NCBI RefSeq assembly: GCF_003171715.1
Contig: NZ_QGHL01000013.1
Coordinates: forward strand, 1-54,357
Source: Novosphingobium meiothermophilum
GTDB lineage: Bacteria; Pseudomonadota; Alphaproteobacteria; Sphingomonadales; Sphingomonadaceae
Direction: 5' to 3'
Length of the DNA: 54,357 nucleotides
Positions 1 to 9,500 of this stretch are shown here, piece by piece. The translations under genes and the position numbers were made by a program. Numbering within the stretch: the first letter of the stretch is position 1; every line of letters begins with the position of its first letter. The notes below the pieces were generated by a model, which was given only the letters and a program-made list of their open reading frames with translations, did not search any database and had not been told where the DNA came from.

Positions 1-1
1 G

Positions 2-124
2 TTCAACAAACTCAAGAACTGGCGACGCGTTGCAACCCGATACGACAAAACCAAGGAATCCTACCTCGGCTTCGTCGCTCTCGCCTCAGTCAAACCCTGG
101 CTACCCTTTGTCCACGAAACCTAA
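2..124 (+). CDS. IS5-family transposase, C-terminal end only
   Basis: Reading from base 2, forty codons (FNKLKNWRRVATRYDKTKES and so on, ending FVHET) run to a TAA at 122-124. This matches the conserved C-terminal end of IS5-type DDE transposases, where the YDK-T--SY-GF motif follows the catalytic Glu helix. The rest of the gene lies outside the window. The bases just after the stop (gggacccct) could belong to the right inverted repeat of this IS, but the other end is not visible. It is the first of three mobile fragments stacked left of island A. Confidence 0.75.
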   Translation, partial: FNKLKNWRRVATRYDKTKESYLGFVALASVKPWLPFVHET

Positions 125-185
125 AAGGGACCCCTCATTCCGATGGTGTAGCGAGCCGCCTGGAGTTGCAGGTGGCGAGATCGGG

Positions 186-1040
186 ATGTTGGTGGTGGAG
201 ACAGTCGTGCGGATCCGGCGCGAGTACGCGGGTGGGAAGGCGATCAAGGCGATTGCGCGGGATCTGCGGCTATCTCGCAAGGTGGTGCGCAAGGCGATCC
301 GGGCGCCGGAAGGCGCGTTCGATTACCATGGCACGGTCCAACCGCTGCCCCGGCTTGGGCCGTTCCAGGAGCGCCTCGATACGCTGCTGACGGAAAACGA
401 GGCCCGGCACTGGCGTAACCGGCTGCGGATGACCCGGATCCATGATCTGCTGTGCCGGGAGGGGTTCGAGGGATCCTACGATGCGGTGCGGCGCTACGCC
501 CGGCGCTGGGCGGAAGCACGGCGCAAGGATGCTGGCGATGGCGTCCCGGCGTTCATCCCGCTGCTGTTCCAGCCCGGCGAGGCCTACCAGTTCGACTGGA
601 GCCACGAGGACGTGGAGATCGCCGGCAAGCCGATGCGGTTGAAGGTGGCGCACATGCGGCTGTGCGCGTCGCGGGCGGTCTACGTCCGGGCCTATCCCCG
701 CGAGACGCGGGAGATGGTGTTCGATGCCCATGCCCGTGGCTTTGCCTTCTTCGGCGGCGTTCCGCTGCGCGGGATCTATGACAACATGAAGACCGCGGTC
801 ACCACCGTGTTCGTCGGCAAGGAGCGGGTGTTCAACCGCTGCTTTCTGGTCATGGCCGATCATTACATGGTCGAGCCCACGGCCTGCTCGCCGGCGGCGG
901 GATGGGAGAAGCGTCAGGTCGAGAACCAGGTCCAGACCATCCGGGGGCGCTTCTTTCAGCCCCGCCTCCGCTTTGCCAGCATCGAGGATCTCAACGGATG
1001 GCTGGAGGCCGAGCGTCTGCGCTGGGCCGCGTTGCATCCG
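186..1040 (+). pseudogene. istA: IS21-family transposase IstA, 3'-truncated
   Basis: IstA is the DDE transposase of IS21-type elements and normally works with the ATPase IstB. The ATG at 186 begins MLVVETVVRIRREYAGGKAI, followed by a helix-turn-helix (AIARDLRLSRKVVRKAIR). The integrase core starts near GEAYQFDWSHEDVEIAGKPM, with the Asp of FDWS and a second segment at GGVPLRGIYDNMKTAV. The reading is normal as far as LNGWLEAERLRWAALHPH near base 1040. It then changes abruptly to sequence that codes on the other strand for an integrase. The C-terminal part and istB are missing, so the element is dead. The junction position is good to about 10 bases. Confidence 0.8.
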
Positions 1041-1689
1041 CATGGCGCGCAGCAGCGCACCAAATTCGGTGGGGTCGGTGATGGGGGCGAAATGCTTGAC
1101 CTTCGGCGAGGTCAGCGCGCCAATCAGCAGTTGGGCAGGATCACGTTCGGCGCGGGCCGTCGCGACCGCATAACGAAACACGCGGCTGACAAAGGACCGG
1201 AGCAGATTGGCGGTTTCGAAGCGGCCCCGCCGCTCGTGCTTCCGTAGCTCATGCAAAAGTTCCTGCGGAGAGCGATCTCGGTAACGGGGCGTTTGCCAAA
1301 ATCCGTGCCGAGCAGCTTTACGAACCAGGGCATCTTTTCCAGCGTCGGCTCCGCCAGCCCCTCGCGCGTTTTCTTCTCTATCAGTTCCTCGGCCACGGTA
1401 GCGAAACTGTTGCTGGCACGAATGCTCGCCTCGATGCGCGCTTGCCGCTTAGCAACATTCGGATCGACGGCGTGAGCCACCTGTCTGCGGGCGGCAGCGC
1501 CTCGGTCAGTGTGATCTCCGGGTAAGACCCCAACGCCAATTTCCGTTCCACGCCATTCATGCGGTATTTGACGCGCCAAAGCTTGCTGCCCCTCGGGTTG
1601 ACCAGCAGATACAGGCCCTGCGAGTCAGCGACTTTGTACGGCTTTTCTGTGGGTTTGGCATTTCGGATCGCGGTATCGGTCAGCGCCAT
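1041..1689 (-). pseudogene. P4-type tyrosine integrase remnant with two frameshifts
   Basis: On the minus strand the ATG at 1689 starts MALTDTAIRNAKPTEKPYKV, the typical N-terminal arm domain (DUF4102) of P4-like integrases. The product continues through GLYLLVNPRGSKLWRVKYRM. The frame changes near 1490 (resuming RRQVAHAVDPNVAKRQARIE) and again near 1260 (resuming LHELRKHERRGRFETANLLR). It is cut at about 1041 by the IS21 remnant just after PITDPTEFGALLRAM. The catalytic domain with the R, HxxR and Y residues is absent. It is probably the relic of an older island that used a nearby tRNA site, not part of island A, because it lies outside the 1855 repeat. Confidence 0.8.
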
Positions 1690-1854
1690 TGGGGGCCTCG
1701 ATTCTGCGGAGGCTTCGCAAGGCCCCCAAATTAGGCCCCCATCATCCGCACTTGTAGGCGAACAGGGGCATCCGCTGACAATCAGCGAATGCCCATAAAC
1801 TAGGGGAAATCAGGGATTTTTTCAACTGTCGGCAGGCGCTGCCAGACAGGATTT
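1690..1854. other. Non-coding stretch between integrase relic and island A
   Basis: No convincing gene was found here. A short inverted repeat, GGGGGCCT at 1691-1698 with AGGCCCCC at 1720-1727 and again at 1733-1740, lies just upstream of the relic integrase start. It may be old regulatory or attachment sequence of that element. Confidence 0.4.
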
Positions 1855-1869
1855 TGGAGGCCCGAGCCG
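1855..1869 (+). repeat. Island A left attachment repeat (attL core)
   Basis: A 15-base exact copy of the tRNA-Cys 3' end, including the complement of the CCA. It is the duplicated crossover segment of island A; the next base differs (A here, G at the tRNA). Confidence 0.8.
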
Positions 1870-1905
1870 ATATACCACAACCTCTAAAGGTCAATGGCTT
1901 ATATC

Positions 1906-1965
1906 TGCTAACCGCCCATAACCCCCCTATTGAAAACAAAAAAGAACTTTCAGCTCCTGCTAACC
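1906..1965 (+). repeat. Candidate integrase arm sites, island A left end
   Basis: TGCTAACC occurs at 1906-1913 and 1958-1965, both in forward orientation and 37 and 89 bases inside the left att core. The same octamer occurs twice near the right core (15367-15374, and reversed at 15385-15392). Clustering at both ends of the element is what arm-type binding sites of a tyrosine integrase would show. The function is inferred. Confidence 0.5.
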
Positions 1966-2035
1966 GGCTTGGCCGGAGCTGGAGGTTGGCCGCTGCCCGC
2001 TACGATCAGCACTCGTCACCTTGACGTTCCCTGAA

Positions 2036-2070
2036 TTGAAAGCCCCCGCCTTGCCGGGCGAGGGCCTTCA
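2036..2070. other. Imperfect GC-rich hairpin upstream of the 2151 gene
   Basis: GCCCCCGCC and GGCGAGGGC pair around a short TTGCCG loop, with weak flanking pairing. There is no T-run, so it is not a convincing intrinsic terminator. It lies in the leader of the next gene and could affect its expression. Confidence 0.3.
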
Positions 2071-2150
2071 GGAGCGCCGGGATGACGCTGACGTGCAACA
2101 GCATTCCTAAGTCCGGTGCTCCTTCCGATCAACTGAGAAGGAGAATACCG

Positions 2151-2747
2151 ATGTCCGAAGTGATCCCGTTCTTGCCAAAGGCACAGGCCAAGGCTGCGCT
2201 CGCGGCTGAGATGGCTAAGGGCAAGACCAAGGCAAAGGGGGCGAAGGTTCCCGACAAGAAGGCCAAGGCGTTCGCAAAATCTGCCGAGAAAGCCGCACAA
2301 GCCAATGCGCTGTGGGAGCGCCCCAACCTGCTCGCCATGTGCCGGAAGCTGGCGGGCACTGACATGGCCGCTGGCATCCTGCTCCATCACATTCTGTATG
2401 TGTGGCGCAACCGGGACCACAAGCTGCAACGGAAACTGCCCGGCTGGCCCTGCGATCAGTGGCTGGCCCACAGCAGGGACGGGTGGGCAGTCGCATCGGG
2501 CCTGTCATCCACCGAACTGGCGAGACGCGCCTTACCGAGGCTCAAAAATTATTGCAGCGAGTTCCTCATGATCCGGGCCATGGGGCATGGCCCAGCGAAA
2601 AAACTATGGATCAGCGTGGACGAGATCGCATTGCAGGAACACATCTCCGGGTCTGCTGCCATGCCGTGGGACATGTTCTACGCTGCGCTCAACGGCATCG
2701 GTCCCGGTCATGAAAAGCAGCCCGCGAACGCTTACGCGAAGGCGTAA
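2151..2747 (+). CDS. Island protein with winged-helix-like domain, function unknown
   Basis: The ATG at 2151 is preceded by a good ribosome binding site (GAGAAGGAGAA), giving 198 residues. The first 55 residues are lysine- and alanine-rich and probably disordered. The middle (MAAGILLHHILYVWRNRD, then WLAHSRDGWAVASGLSSTEL ARRALPRLKN) has the layout of the winged-helix domain of phage and plasmid replication-initiation proteins. There a W..T..ewa..tGLs... pattern precedes a recognition helix. It is the first gene of island A and stands upstream of a stretch rich in dyad symmetry. A replication or regulatory role is possible but I do not recognise the family. Confidence 0.6.
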   Translation: MSEVIPFLPKAQAKAALAAEMAKGKTKAKGAKVPDKKAKAFAKSAEKAAQANALWERPNLLAMCRKLAGTDMAAGILLHHILYVWRNRDHKLQRKLPGWPCDQWLAHSRDGWAVASGLSSTELARRALPRLKNYCSEFLMIRAMGHGPAKKLWISVDEIALQEHISGSAAMPWDMFYAALNGIGPGHEKQPANAYAKA

Positions 2748-3124
2748 GGCAGCCTTCTTTCGGCGTGATGCGGAAAGCATGTGAAATGCGATTTTGGGAA
2801 CGATTATCAATGCAGCCCGAACAGGCACGGTTAAATACCTTCGGTATTATAGAGAACTGGTAGAAGAGAAATGTTTCCTCTTATCTTACGATAAGAGGGC
2901 GGAGCCGGTCGCTGTCGCTCCCGCTACGCGTGTTCTCCGAACCCTGTTCGGATACCCTCTCCCGAGGAGAAAAAGATTGCCCAAGCCTTAAACGTGACCG
3001 TTTGGGCATAATTAGTGTTGGAAGGGGTAAACCGCTGTTTTCTGTGATTGCAATTAATTGCAATCAATTATCCGTTAGGATCGAGACGATATGCTTGGGC
3101 GCATTCGAGATGCAGGAGCGCCAA
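2748..3124. other. Structured intergenic region with serial inverted repeats
   Basis: These 377 bases hold no gene I can support, but contain a run of dyad symmetries. They are AATACC/GGTATT at 2833-2847, CCTCTTATC/GATAAGAGG at 2877-2898, TCCGAAC/GTTCGGA at 2936-2952, TGCCCAA/TTGGGCA at 2978-3008, and a perfect 22-bp palindrome at 3045-3066. None is followed by a T-run. The stretch is more AT-rich than the genes around it. It could be an origin, a transfer or recombination site, a regulatory region or a structured RNA. Confidence 0.5.
3045..3066. promoter_or_regulatory. Perfect 22-bp palindrome, shared core with 10435-10453
   Basis: The 22 bases read the same on both strands and are centred on TTAA. 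Nineteen of them recur at 10435-10453 in the 5' region of the recombinase gene. The position about 60 bases upstream of the first gene of the restriction operon fits an operator for a dimeric repressor. The second copy at the far edge of the operon, next to a recombinase, also allows a recombination site. Confidence 0.55.
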
Positions 3125-3700
3125 ATGCTGCCGGTTCAGCATAAACCAGATGTCGCCCGTCTCCAGCAGGAGGCACTGGCCCTCGCGGCCAAGCCCACGA
3201 AGAGCTTTCACGCCTTCGCCCGCGCCCTGTGGGCAGCGCACAGCAACGACCCCACGTTCCTGTATGAAGTGGAACGGGTTGCGGGGGTTAAACGCCGGAC
3301 GCTATTCTACCTTTCGAAGGTGGGCGGTTTCCTCGCCGATTACAGCATCACCGAGGAGCAGGCCGAGCGGATCGGGTGGACCAAAATCCAGATCGTCGCA
3401 CGCCATGTCGCGAACCAACCGGAGAGGATCAGTCAGCACGCCATGCAAGCCAAGCTGGGGATCGCGGCTCGAACACCTGCGCACGCCCTGCCAGCGGCTC
3501 TGGAGGCGCAAGACGCACCATCGCAGGGGCCACTCCGCTCGGTGCTCCTGCGTCTCCCTGCCGAGCAATATGCCGATGTCGAGGCCGCGCTGATCGCATG
3601 TGGCGCAGAGCCGCGAGGAAAAGGCTTGGTCGGCAAGGAAGATGCCCTCGTGCAATTGGCTCAGTACTTCCTCGACAAATCAGACAGAGCCGCGCCATAA
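3125..3700 (+). CDS. Uncharacterised protein heading the type I restriction operon
   Basis: I do not recognise this family. The ATG at 3125 has AGGAG six to seven bases upstream, giving 191 residues; an in-frame ATG at 3110 is less well placed. The protein is soluble, with no signal peptide or membrane segment. A central part (VAGVKRRTLFYLSKVGGFLA, then ITEEQAERIGWTKIQIVARH) looks like a helical DNA-binding module in which ERIGWTKI would be a helix-turn-helix. The C-terminal part (PLRSVLLRLPAEQYADVEAA) is alpha-helical. The gene ends 41 bases before hsdM and runs in the same direction, so it is probably cotranscribed and may regulate or modify the restriction system. Confidence 0.6.
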   Translation: MLPVQHKPDVARLQQEALALAAKPTKSFHAFARALWAAHSNDPTFLYEVERVAGVKRRTLFYLSKVGGFLADYSITEEQAERIGWTKIQIVARHVANQPERISQHAMQAKLGIAARTPAHALPAALEAQDAPSQGPLRSVLLRLPAEQYADVEAALIACGAEPRGKGLVGKEDALVQLAQYFLDKSDRAAP

Positions 3701-3741
3701 GAACGGCACCGGGACCGTTACCGAATATCAGGGGGAAATCA

Positions 3742-5298
3742 TTGTCTGTTGACCTTCAGGACCTATCGCGGCGTCTGTTCAAGACCGCCGAGCAGCTATG
3801 GACCAACACCGCGCTGCGTCCTGACCAGTATGCCCAGCCCGTCCTCGCCCTGATCGCCCTGCGGCAGATGGAGGCCCGGTTCGATCTGGTCCACGCCGAG
3901 CTGTCGAAGAGCTTCACGGGCCGCCTTAAGCCCACGCCGCAGGATTATCACGGGCACGGCGCGGTGTTCCTGCCCGATCATGCCCGCTTCTCCTACCTGC
4001 TGGGCCTGCCGGAAACGGAGAACCTTGCCGAGGCGCTCAACGCGGCGATGGAGGCCATCACCGAGCATAACCCCGATCTCGCCGGTGTGCTGCCGCGTGG
4101 TTACGGCGCGCTGCCCAACAGCGTGCTGCGCGAAGTGTTGCGCCTGCTGTCCCCGCTGAAGATCGAGGGCGACGCCTATGGCCTGATCTTCGAGTATTTC
4201 ATGGGCGAGTTCGCATCCGCCTTCATGCAGAAGGGCGGCGAGTATTTCACCCCCAGTTCCATCGTGAAGCTGATCGTCGAGGTGATCGAACCCTATCACG
4301 GCAAGATATTCGATCCCGCCTGTGGATCGGGCGGCATGTTCGTCCATTCCGCCGAGTTCGTGAAGCGGCACCACAAGAACCCTTCCCGCGAGATCAGCAT
4401 CTACGGGGCCGAGAAGATGGAGGACACGCAGAAGCTGTGCCGCCTCAATCTGGCGGTGCATGGCCTCAGCGGCGATGTGCGGGTGGCAAACAGCTATTAC
4501 GAAGACCCGCACAAGATGGTGGGCGCGTTCGATTTCGTGATGGCGAACCCGCCGTTCAACCAGTCGGAGGTCGATCGGTCCCGGCTGGTCAATGATGCCG
4601 GGCACGTCGAGGCGCGCTTTTCGCTTGGCGTCCCCACGGTCAACAATGCCAACTATCTGTGGATCGGCCTGTTCGCCGCCGCGCTCAATGACAAGGGACG
4701 CGCTGGCTTCGTCATGGCCAATTCCGCTTCCGATGCAGGGGGATCGGAGCGCGAGATGCGCCGCAAGCTGATCGAAACCGGCGCGGTGGACGTGATCGTC
4801 ACCACATCGCCCAACATGTTCTTCACTGTCACCCTGCCGGTGACGTTGTGGTTCCTCGACAAGGGCAAGAAGGGCACGCCCCGCGCCGACGAGGTGCTGT
4901 TCATCGATGCACGGCATATCTTCCGTCAGGTCAACCGCGCCCAGCGCGATTTCACACCGGACCAGATCGAGTTCATCGGCAACATCGTGCGCCTGTGGCG
5001 CGGGCAGGAAGAGGAACTGGAGGCGGGCAGCGGCCCGGCGATGACGGCCACGTTCGGCGACGATGGCTACAGGGACGTGCCCGGCCTGTGCAAAGTCGCC
5101 ACCCGTGCCGAGATCGCCGCGCAGGACTGGAGCCTCAACCCCGGCCGCTATGTCGGCGTCGCGCCGGGCGAGCAGGTGGAGGACGAGGACTTCCGCGAGC
5201 GGCTTGAAGCCTTGCAGGAGGAACTGGAAGGGCTGAACGCCGAAGCGGCGCGCTTGCAGGATGTGATAGCGGCGAATGTGGCAGAGGTGCTGGCGTGA
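3742..5298 (+). CDS. hsdM: Type I restriction-modification system, DNA methyltransferase subunit
   Basis: HsdM methylates adenine in the sequence chosen by HsdS and forms the M2S methylase and R2M2S restriction complexes. The product is 518 residues, the usual length. A helical N-terminal domain (VDLQDLSRRLFKTAEQLWTN) is followed by the Rossmann fold with the SAM-binding motif FDPACGSGGMF (Asp191 to Gly198) and the catalytic NPPF (269-272). I place the start at TTG 3742, because AGGGGGA lies six to twelve bases before it and homologous sequence begins at VDLQDL; a frame open further upstream lacks similarity. The stop overlaps the hsdS start by four bases. Confidence 0.93.
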   Translation: MSVDLQDLSRRLFKTAEQLWTNTALRPDQYAQPVLALIALRQMEARFDLVHAELSKSFTGRLKPTPQDYHGHGAVFLPDHARFSYLLGLPETENLAEALNAAMEAITEHNPDLAGVLPRGYGALPNSVLREVLRLLSPLKIEGDAYGLIFEYFMGEFASAFMQKGGEYFTPSSIVKLIVEVIEPYHGKIFDPACGSGGMFVHSAEFVKRHHKNPSREISIYGAEKMEDTQKLCRLNLAVHGLSGDVRVANSYYEDPHKMVGAFDFVMANPPFNQSEVDRSRLVNDAGHVEARFSLGVPTVNNANYLWIGLFAAALNDKGRAGFVMANSASDAGGSEREMRRKLIETGAVDVIVTTSPNMFFTVTLPVTLWFLDKGKKGTPRADEVLFIDARHIFRQVNRAQRDFTPDQIEFIGNIVRLWRGQEEELEAGSGPAMTATFGDDGYRDVPGLCKVATRAEIAAQDWSLNPGRYVGVAPGEQVEDEDFRERLEALQEELEGLNAEAARLQDVIAANVAEVLA

Positions 5299-6536
5299 GT
5301 GAGTGGACTATTCATGCCATCAAAGACATTGCCCTCGGCATCTATGACGGCCCGCACGCTACGCCGCCACTTTCGGATGATGGTCCCGTGTTCCTCGGAA
5401 TTGGGAATGTCACTGATGACGGCCACCTAGACCTGTCGAGTGTCCGACACATAGCCGAAAAAGACTTCGGGAAGTGGACCAAGAGAGTGACCCCCCGCGC
5501 CGGTGACATCGTATTCACTTACGAGGCTACCCTAAATCGCTACGCGATCATTCCCGAAGGGTTCCATGGATGCCTTGGGCGGCGAATGGCGCTAATCCGA
5601 CCTGACACGGACAAAGTGGATACAAGGTTTCTGTTCTACAGTTTCTTCGGCAAGGAATGGCGAGAGACTATCGAAGCTAATCGGCAATCGGGGGCCACCG
5701 TAGATCGCATTCCTTTGATCCGGTTTCCAAACTTTCCGATTGTGCTCCCGCCTCTCGAAACCCAGCGCCGTATCGCGTCGATCCTTGGAGCATATGACGA
5801 TCTGATCGAGGTGAACCGGCGGCGGATCGCGGTGCTGGAGGAGATGGCGCGGGGGCTGTTCGAGGAATGGTTCGTCCGCTTCCGTTTCCCGGGCCATGAA
5901 GCGGTGCCGATCCTCGACACACCCAATGGCCCCCTGCCGGAGGGGTGGACTTGGGGTGCCTTTCGCGATCTTGCCCGCGAGGTGCGCCAAACGGTGTCGC
6001 CAGACGATGTGCCTCCCAACACTCCTTATGTCGGACTGGAACACATGCCGCGACGGTCCTTCACGCTCGATCAGCATGGGCAGGCCGAGGATGTCTCAAG
6101 CCTGAAATCGCGTTTCCAGCGAGGTGATGTTCTGTTCGGGAAAATCCGCCCCTATTTTCACAAGGTGGTCTGGGCGGGCTTCGATGGCATCTCATCGACG
6201 GATGCCATTATTTGGCGTCCTGTTGCTGGCCTCACTGCGCAAGCACTGGCCACGGCATCCAGCGATGCTTTCGTGGCCTATTCGGTTCAGACCTCCAACG
6301 GAACAAAGATGCCCCGCGCCAATACCCGCGTGCTCGCCGATTATCGCTGCGCGCTGGCACCATCTGACATTTCGAGCCGATTTGAGGATACGGTCGGGCC
6401 AATGGTAGAGCTTTGCGCGACCTTGCAGGCAGGGAGCCACCGCCTCGCCAAATCTCGCGACCTTCTCCTCCCCCGCCTGATCTCCGGCCAGCTTTCCGTC
6501 GCCAAGGCGGAACGCCAACTGGAAGAGGCCGCCTGA
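5295..6536 (+). CDS. hsdS: Type I restriction-modification system, specificity subunit
   Basis: HsdS holds two target recognition domains that define the split recognition sequence. This 413-residue protein has TRD1 (about 1-160) and a conserved helical spacer (RRIASILGAYDDLIEVNRRR IAVLEEMARG). TRD2 (about 210-370) follows, then the C-terminal helix (LAKSRDLLLPRLISGQLSVA). It starts at GTG 5295, overlapping the hsdM stop, so the two are translationally coupled. Only one hsdS copy is present and I saw no inverted hsdS fragment, so shuffling of specificity is not evident despite the recombinase gene downstream. Confidence 0.92.
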   Translation: MSEWTIHAIKDIALGIYDGPHATPPLSDDGPVFLGIGNVTDDGHLDLSSVRHIAEKDFGKWTKRVTPRAGDIVFTYEATLNRYAIIPEGFHGCLGRRMALIRPDTDKVDTRFLFYSFFGKEWRETIEANRQSGATVDRIPLIRFPNFPIVLPPLETQRRIASILGAYDDLIEVNRRRIAVLEEMARGLFEEWFVRFRFPGHEAVPILDTPNGPLPEGWTWGAFRDLAREVRQTVSPDDVPPNTPYVGLEHMPRRSFTLDQHGQAEDVSSLKSRFQRGDVLFGKIRPYFHKVVWAGFDGISSTDAIIWRPVAGLTAQALATASSDAFVAYSVQTSNGTKMPRANTRVLADYRCALAPSDISSRFEDTVGPMVELCATLQAGSHRLAKSRDLLLPRLISGQLSVAKAERQLEEAA

Positions 6537-6537
6537 C

Positions 6538-9500
6538 ATGGCGCGGGGGCTTACCGGCATCGTCGCGTCGGAGGATGGCCTTGTCGAAAAACCCGCGCTT
6601 GCCCTGTTGCAGCAACTGGGCTGGCAGCATGTCGATCTGCACGGCGAACAGCCGGGACCGGACAATCCCACGGGGCGCACCAGTTTCCAGCAGGCGTATT
6701 TCCCCGCACATCTGAAGGCGGCGTTGCGCAAGCTGAACCCGGCCCTGCCAGCCGAAGCCCTCAACACCGCCGAAGCCGAATTGACCCGCGACCGTTCGGC
6801 GATGCTGCCGGTCGCCGCCAACCGAGAAGTGCTGGCGCTGATCCGCAATGGCGTTCCCGTTCAGGTGCGCCGCGATGACGGCAGGTTCGACGATCTGCTG
6901 GTCCGCGTCATCGACTGGCGGGACATTGCCGCCAATCACTTCCTTGTCGCCAGTCAGGTCTGGATCGACGGAGTGCTGCACCGGCGGCGGCCGGACACCA
7001 TCGGCTTCGTCAACGGCCTGCCGCTGCTTCTGGCGGAGTGGAAAGGCCCTGCCTGTCCGCTGGCCGACGCTTACGACAACAATCTGCGCGACTATCGCGA
7101 CACCATCCCCCACCTGTTCCCGGCCAATGGCTTCGTGATCCTGTCGAACGGACTGGAAGCGGTGATGGGCGCAGCCCATGCTCCCTATGAAGTGTTCGCG
7201 CCGTGGAAGCGGCTGGAGGAAGACGGGCCGGACGACCCCAGCCTTGAAACCCTGCTGCGCGCAACCTGCGAACCCGCCCGCTTCCTCGACCTGATCGAAA
7301 GCTTCGTGCTGTTCGACGAGGTACGCGGGGGGCTGCGCAAGATCGTCGGCAAGTATCATCAGGTGCTGGGCGTCAACCGCGCCATCGAAGCCGTCCGCCA
7401 TATCGAAAGCAATCAGGGGCGGCTGGGCGTGTTCTGGCACACGCAAGGGTCAGGCAAGAGCCTGTCCATGGTGATGTTCGCGGAAAAGGTGCTGAGGCGG
7501 CTGGGCGGGAATTACACCTTCGTCATTGTCACCGACCGCACCGAGCTGGACGACCAGATTGCCGGGCAGTTTGCGTCGGCGGGCGCGCTCACCAAGGATA
7601 TTCATCAGGCGCAGGCGGGAAGCCGCGCCCATCTGAAAGAGCTTCTTGCGGGCAATGAACGCTATGTGTTCTCCCTGATCCAGAAGTTCAGCACGGCCGA
7701 CAGGGAGCCGATGCCGGTGCTGTCCGAACGATCCGACATCATCGTGATGACCGACGAAGCCCACCGCAGCCAGTATGACCAGCTTGCCGCCAATATGCGG
7801 GCGGCGCTGCCGAACGCCTCCTTCATCGGCTTTACCGGCACACCGCTGATCCAGGGCGAGGAAAGCCGCACCCGCGAGGTGTTCGGCGATTATGTCTCCG
7901 TCTATGATTTCGCCCAGTCCGTGCGCGACGGCGCGACCGTTCCCCTGTTCTACGAGGCGAGAAAGCCGGAGTTGCAGCTTCATTCCGACGAGTTTCGGGA
8001 GGAGATGGACGCCCTGCTGGACGAGGCCATGCTGGACGAGGAGCAGGAAAAGAAGCTCAGCCAGCAGTTCGGGCGGCAGTACACGCTTATCACCGCGCCC
8101 GACCGGTTGGACAAGGTGGCCGAGGACGTGGCGCTGCACTTCGCCATGCGGGGCTATCGCGGCAAGGCGATGTTCGTCGCCATCGACAAGGCAACCGCCG
8201 TCGCCATGCACGACCGGGTCAGGGCCGCAGTCGCCCGCCTGATTGCGCAGGACGAGGAACGGCTGAAGATTGCCCATGAGGCGGAGGGCGCGGCAATAGC
8301 CGAGCGGCTGATGTGGCTGCGCGAACTCGACATGGCGGTGGTGGTCAGCCAAGGCCAGAACGAGATCGACGACCTGCGCAAGAAGGGCCTCGACATCCTC
8401 CCCCACCGCGAGCGGATGCAGAAGGAGGACTTGGAGGCGAAGTTCAAAGACCCCGACGATCCGCTACGGCTCGTGTTCGTCTGCGCAATGTGGATCACCG
8501 GCTTCGACGTGCCCACCATCGGCACCGTCTATCTCGACAAGCCGATGAAGAACCACACGCTGATGCAGACCATCGCTCGCGCCAACCGCCGGGCAGAGGG
8601 CAAGACATCGGGCGTCATTGTCGATTATGTCGGCGTGTTCCAGAACCTCCAGAAGGCGCTCGCCATCTATGCGGGCGGCGGGGGCGATGAAACCCCGATC
8701 AAGGACAAGGAGGCGCTTGTCGCCAGCCTTGAAGATGCGTTGGGATCGGCGCGAGCCTTCGTCCAGCCACTGGGCATCGACCCGGACGCCATCACGTCGG
8801 TACGCGATTTCGACCGGCTTCGGCTCATCAATCAGGCCGTGGAAGTGCTGATCGCGCCAGACGAGCGCCGCCGCGAGTTTCTGCGCCTGACCGCCGCCGT
8901 GACCAAGGCATATAAGGCGCTGCTGCCCGATGAACGGGCCGCGCCCTATCTCCGGCCGGTTGCCGTGTTCCACACCCTGTCCGACGCGGTGAAGGCAAAG
9001 CTGGGACCAGTCGATATATCCGCCATCTCCGCCCGCATCGCCGAACTGCTCGACGAGAAGCTGGAGGGCGTCGCGATCCTGACGCCCATCGTCGAGGGCG
9101 ACACTGCCAAGGGACGCGTGGACCTCTCCGGCATAGACTTCGATAAGCTGGCCGATCTCTTCGCCGCCAGCCCGAAAATCACCGCCGAAAAGCTGCGCGA
9201 CGCGGCAGAAGACAAGGCCCGGAAAATGGCCGAGGCCAATCCCACGCGGCAGCATCTGGTGGAGCGGCTGGAAAAGCTGGTCGCCGATTACAACGCCGGT
9301 TCAGTTGATGCCGAGCAATTCTTCGAGGCGCTGAAGGCGTTCATCGGCGAAATGGACGAGGAGGAGCAGCGCGCCGCCCGTGAGGAACTGACGGAAGAGG
9401 AGCTGGCGATCTTCGATCTTCTGACCAACCCGGAACCCAAGCTCACCAAGGCCGAGGAGCAGGATGTCAAACGGGTGGCGCGATCTCTGCTGGGAAAGCT

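Noticed and set aside
3045..3066. XerCD dif site
   Set aside because: The palindrome does not match the dif consensus and occurs twice within one island.
5295..6536. Phase-variable hsdS shuffling
   Set aside because: Only one hsdS is present and no partial or inverted copy is seen near the recombinase.
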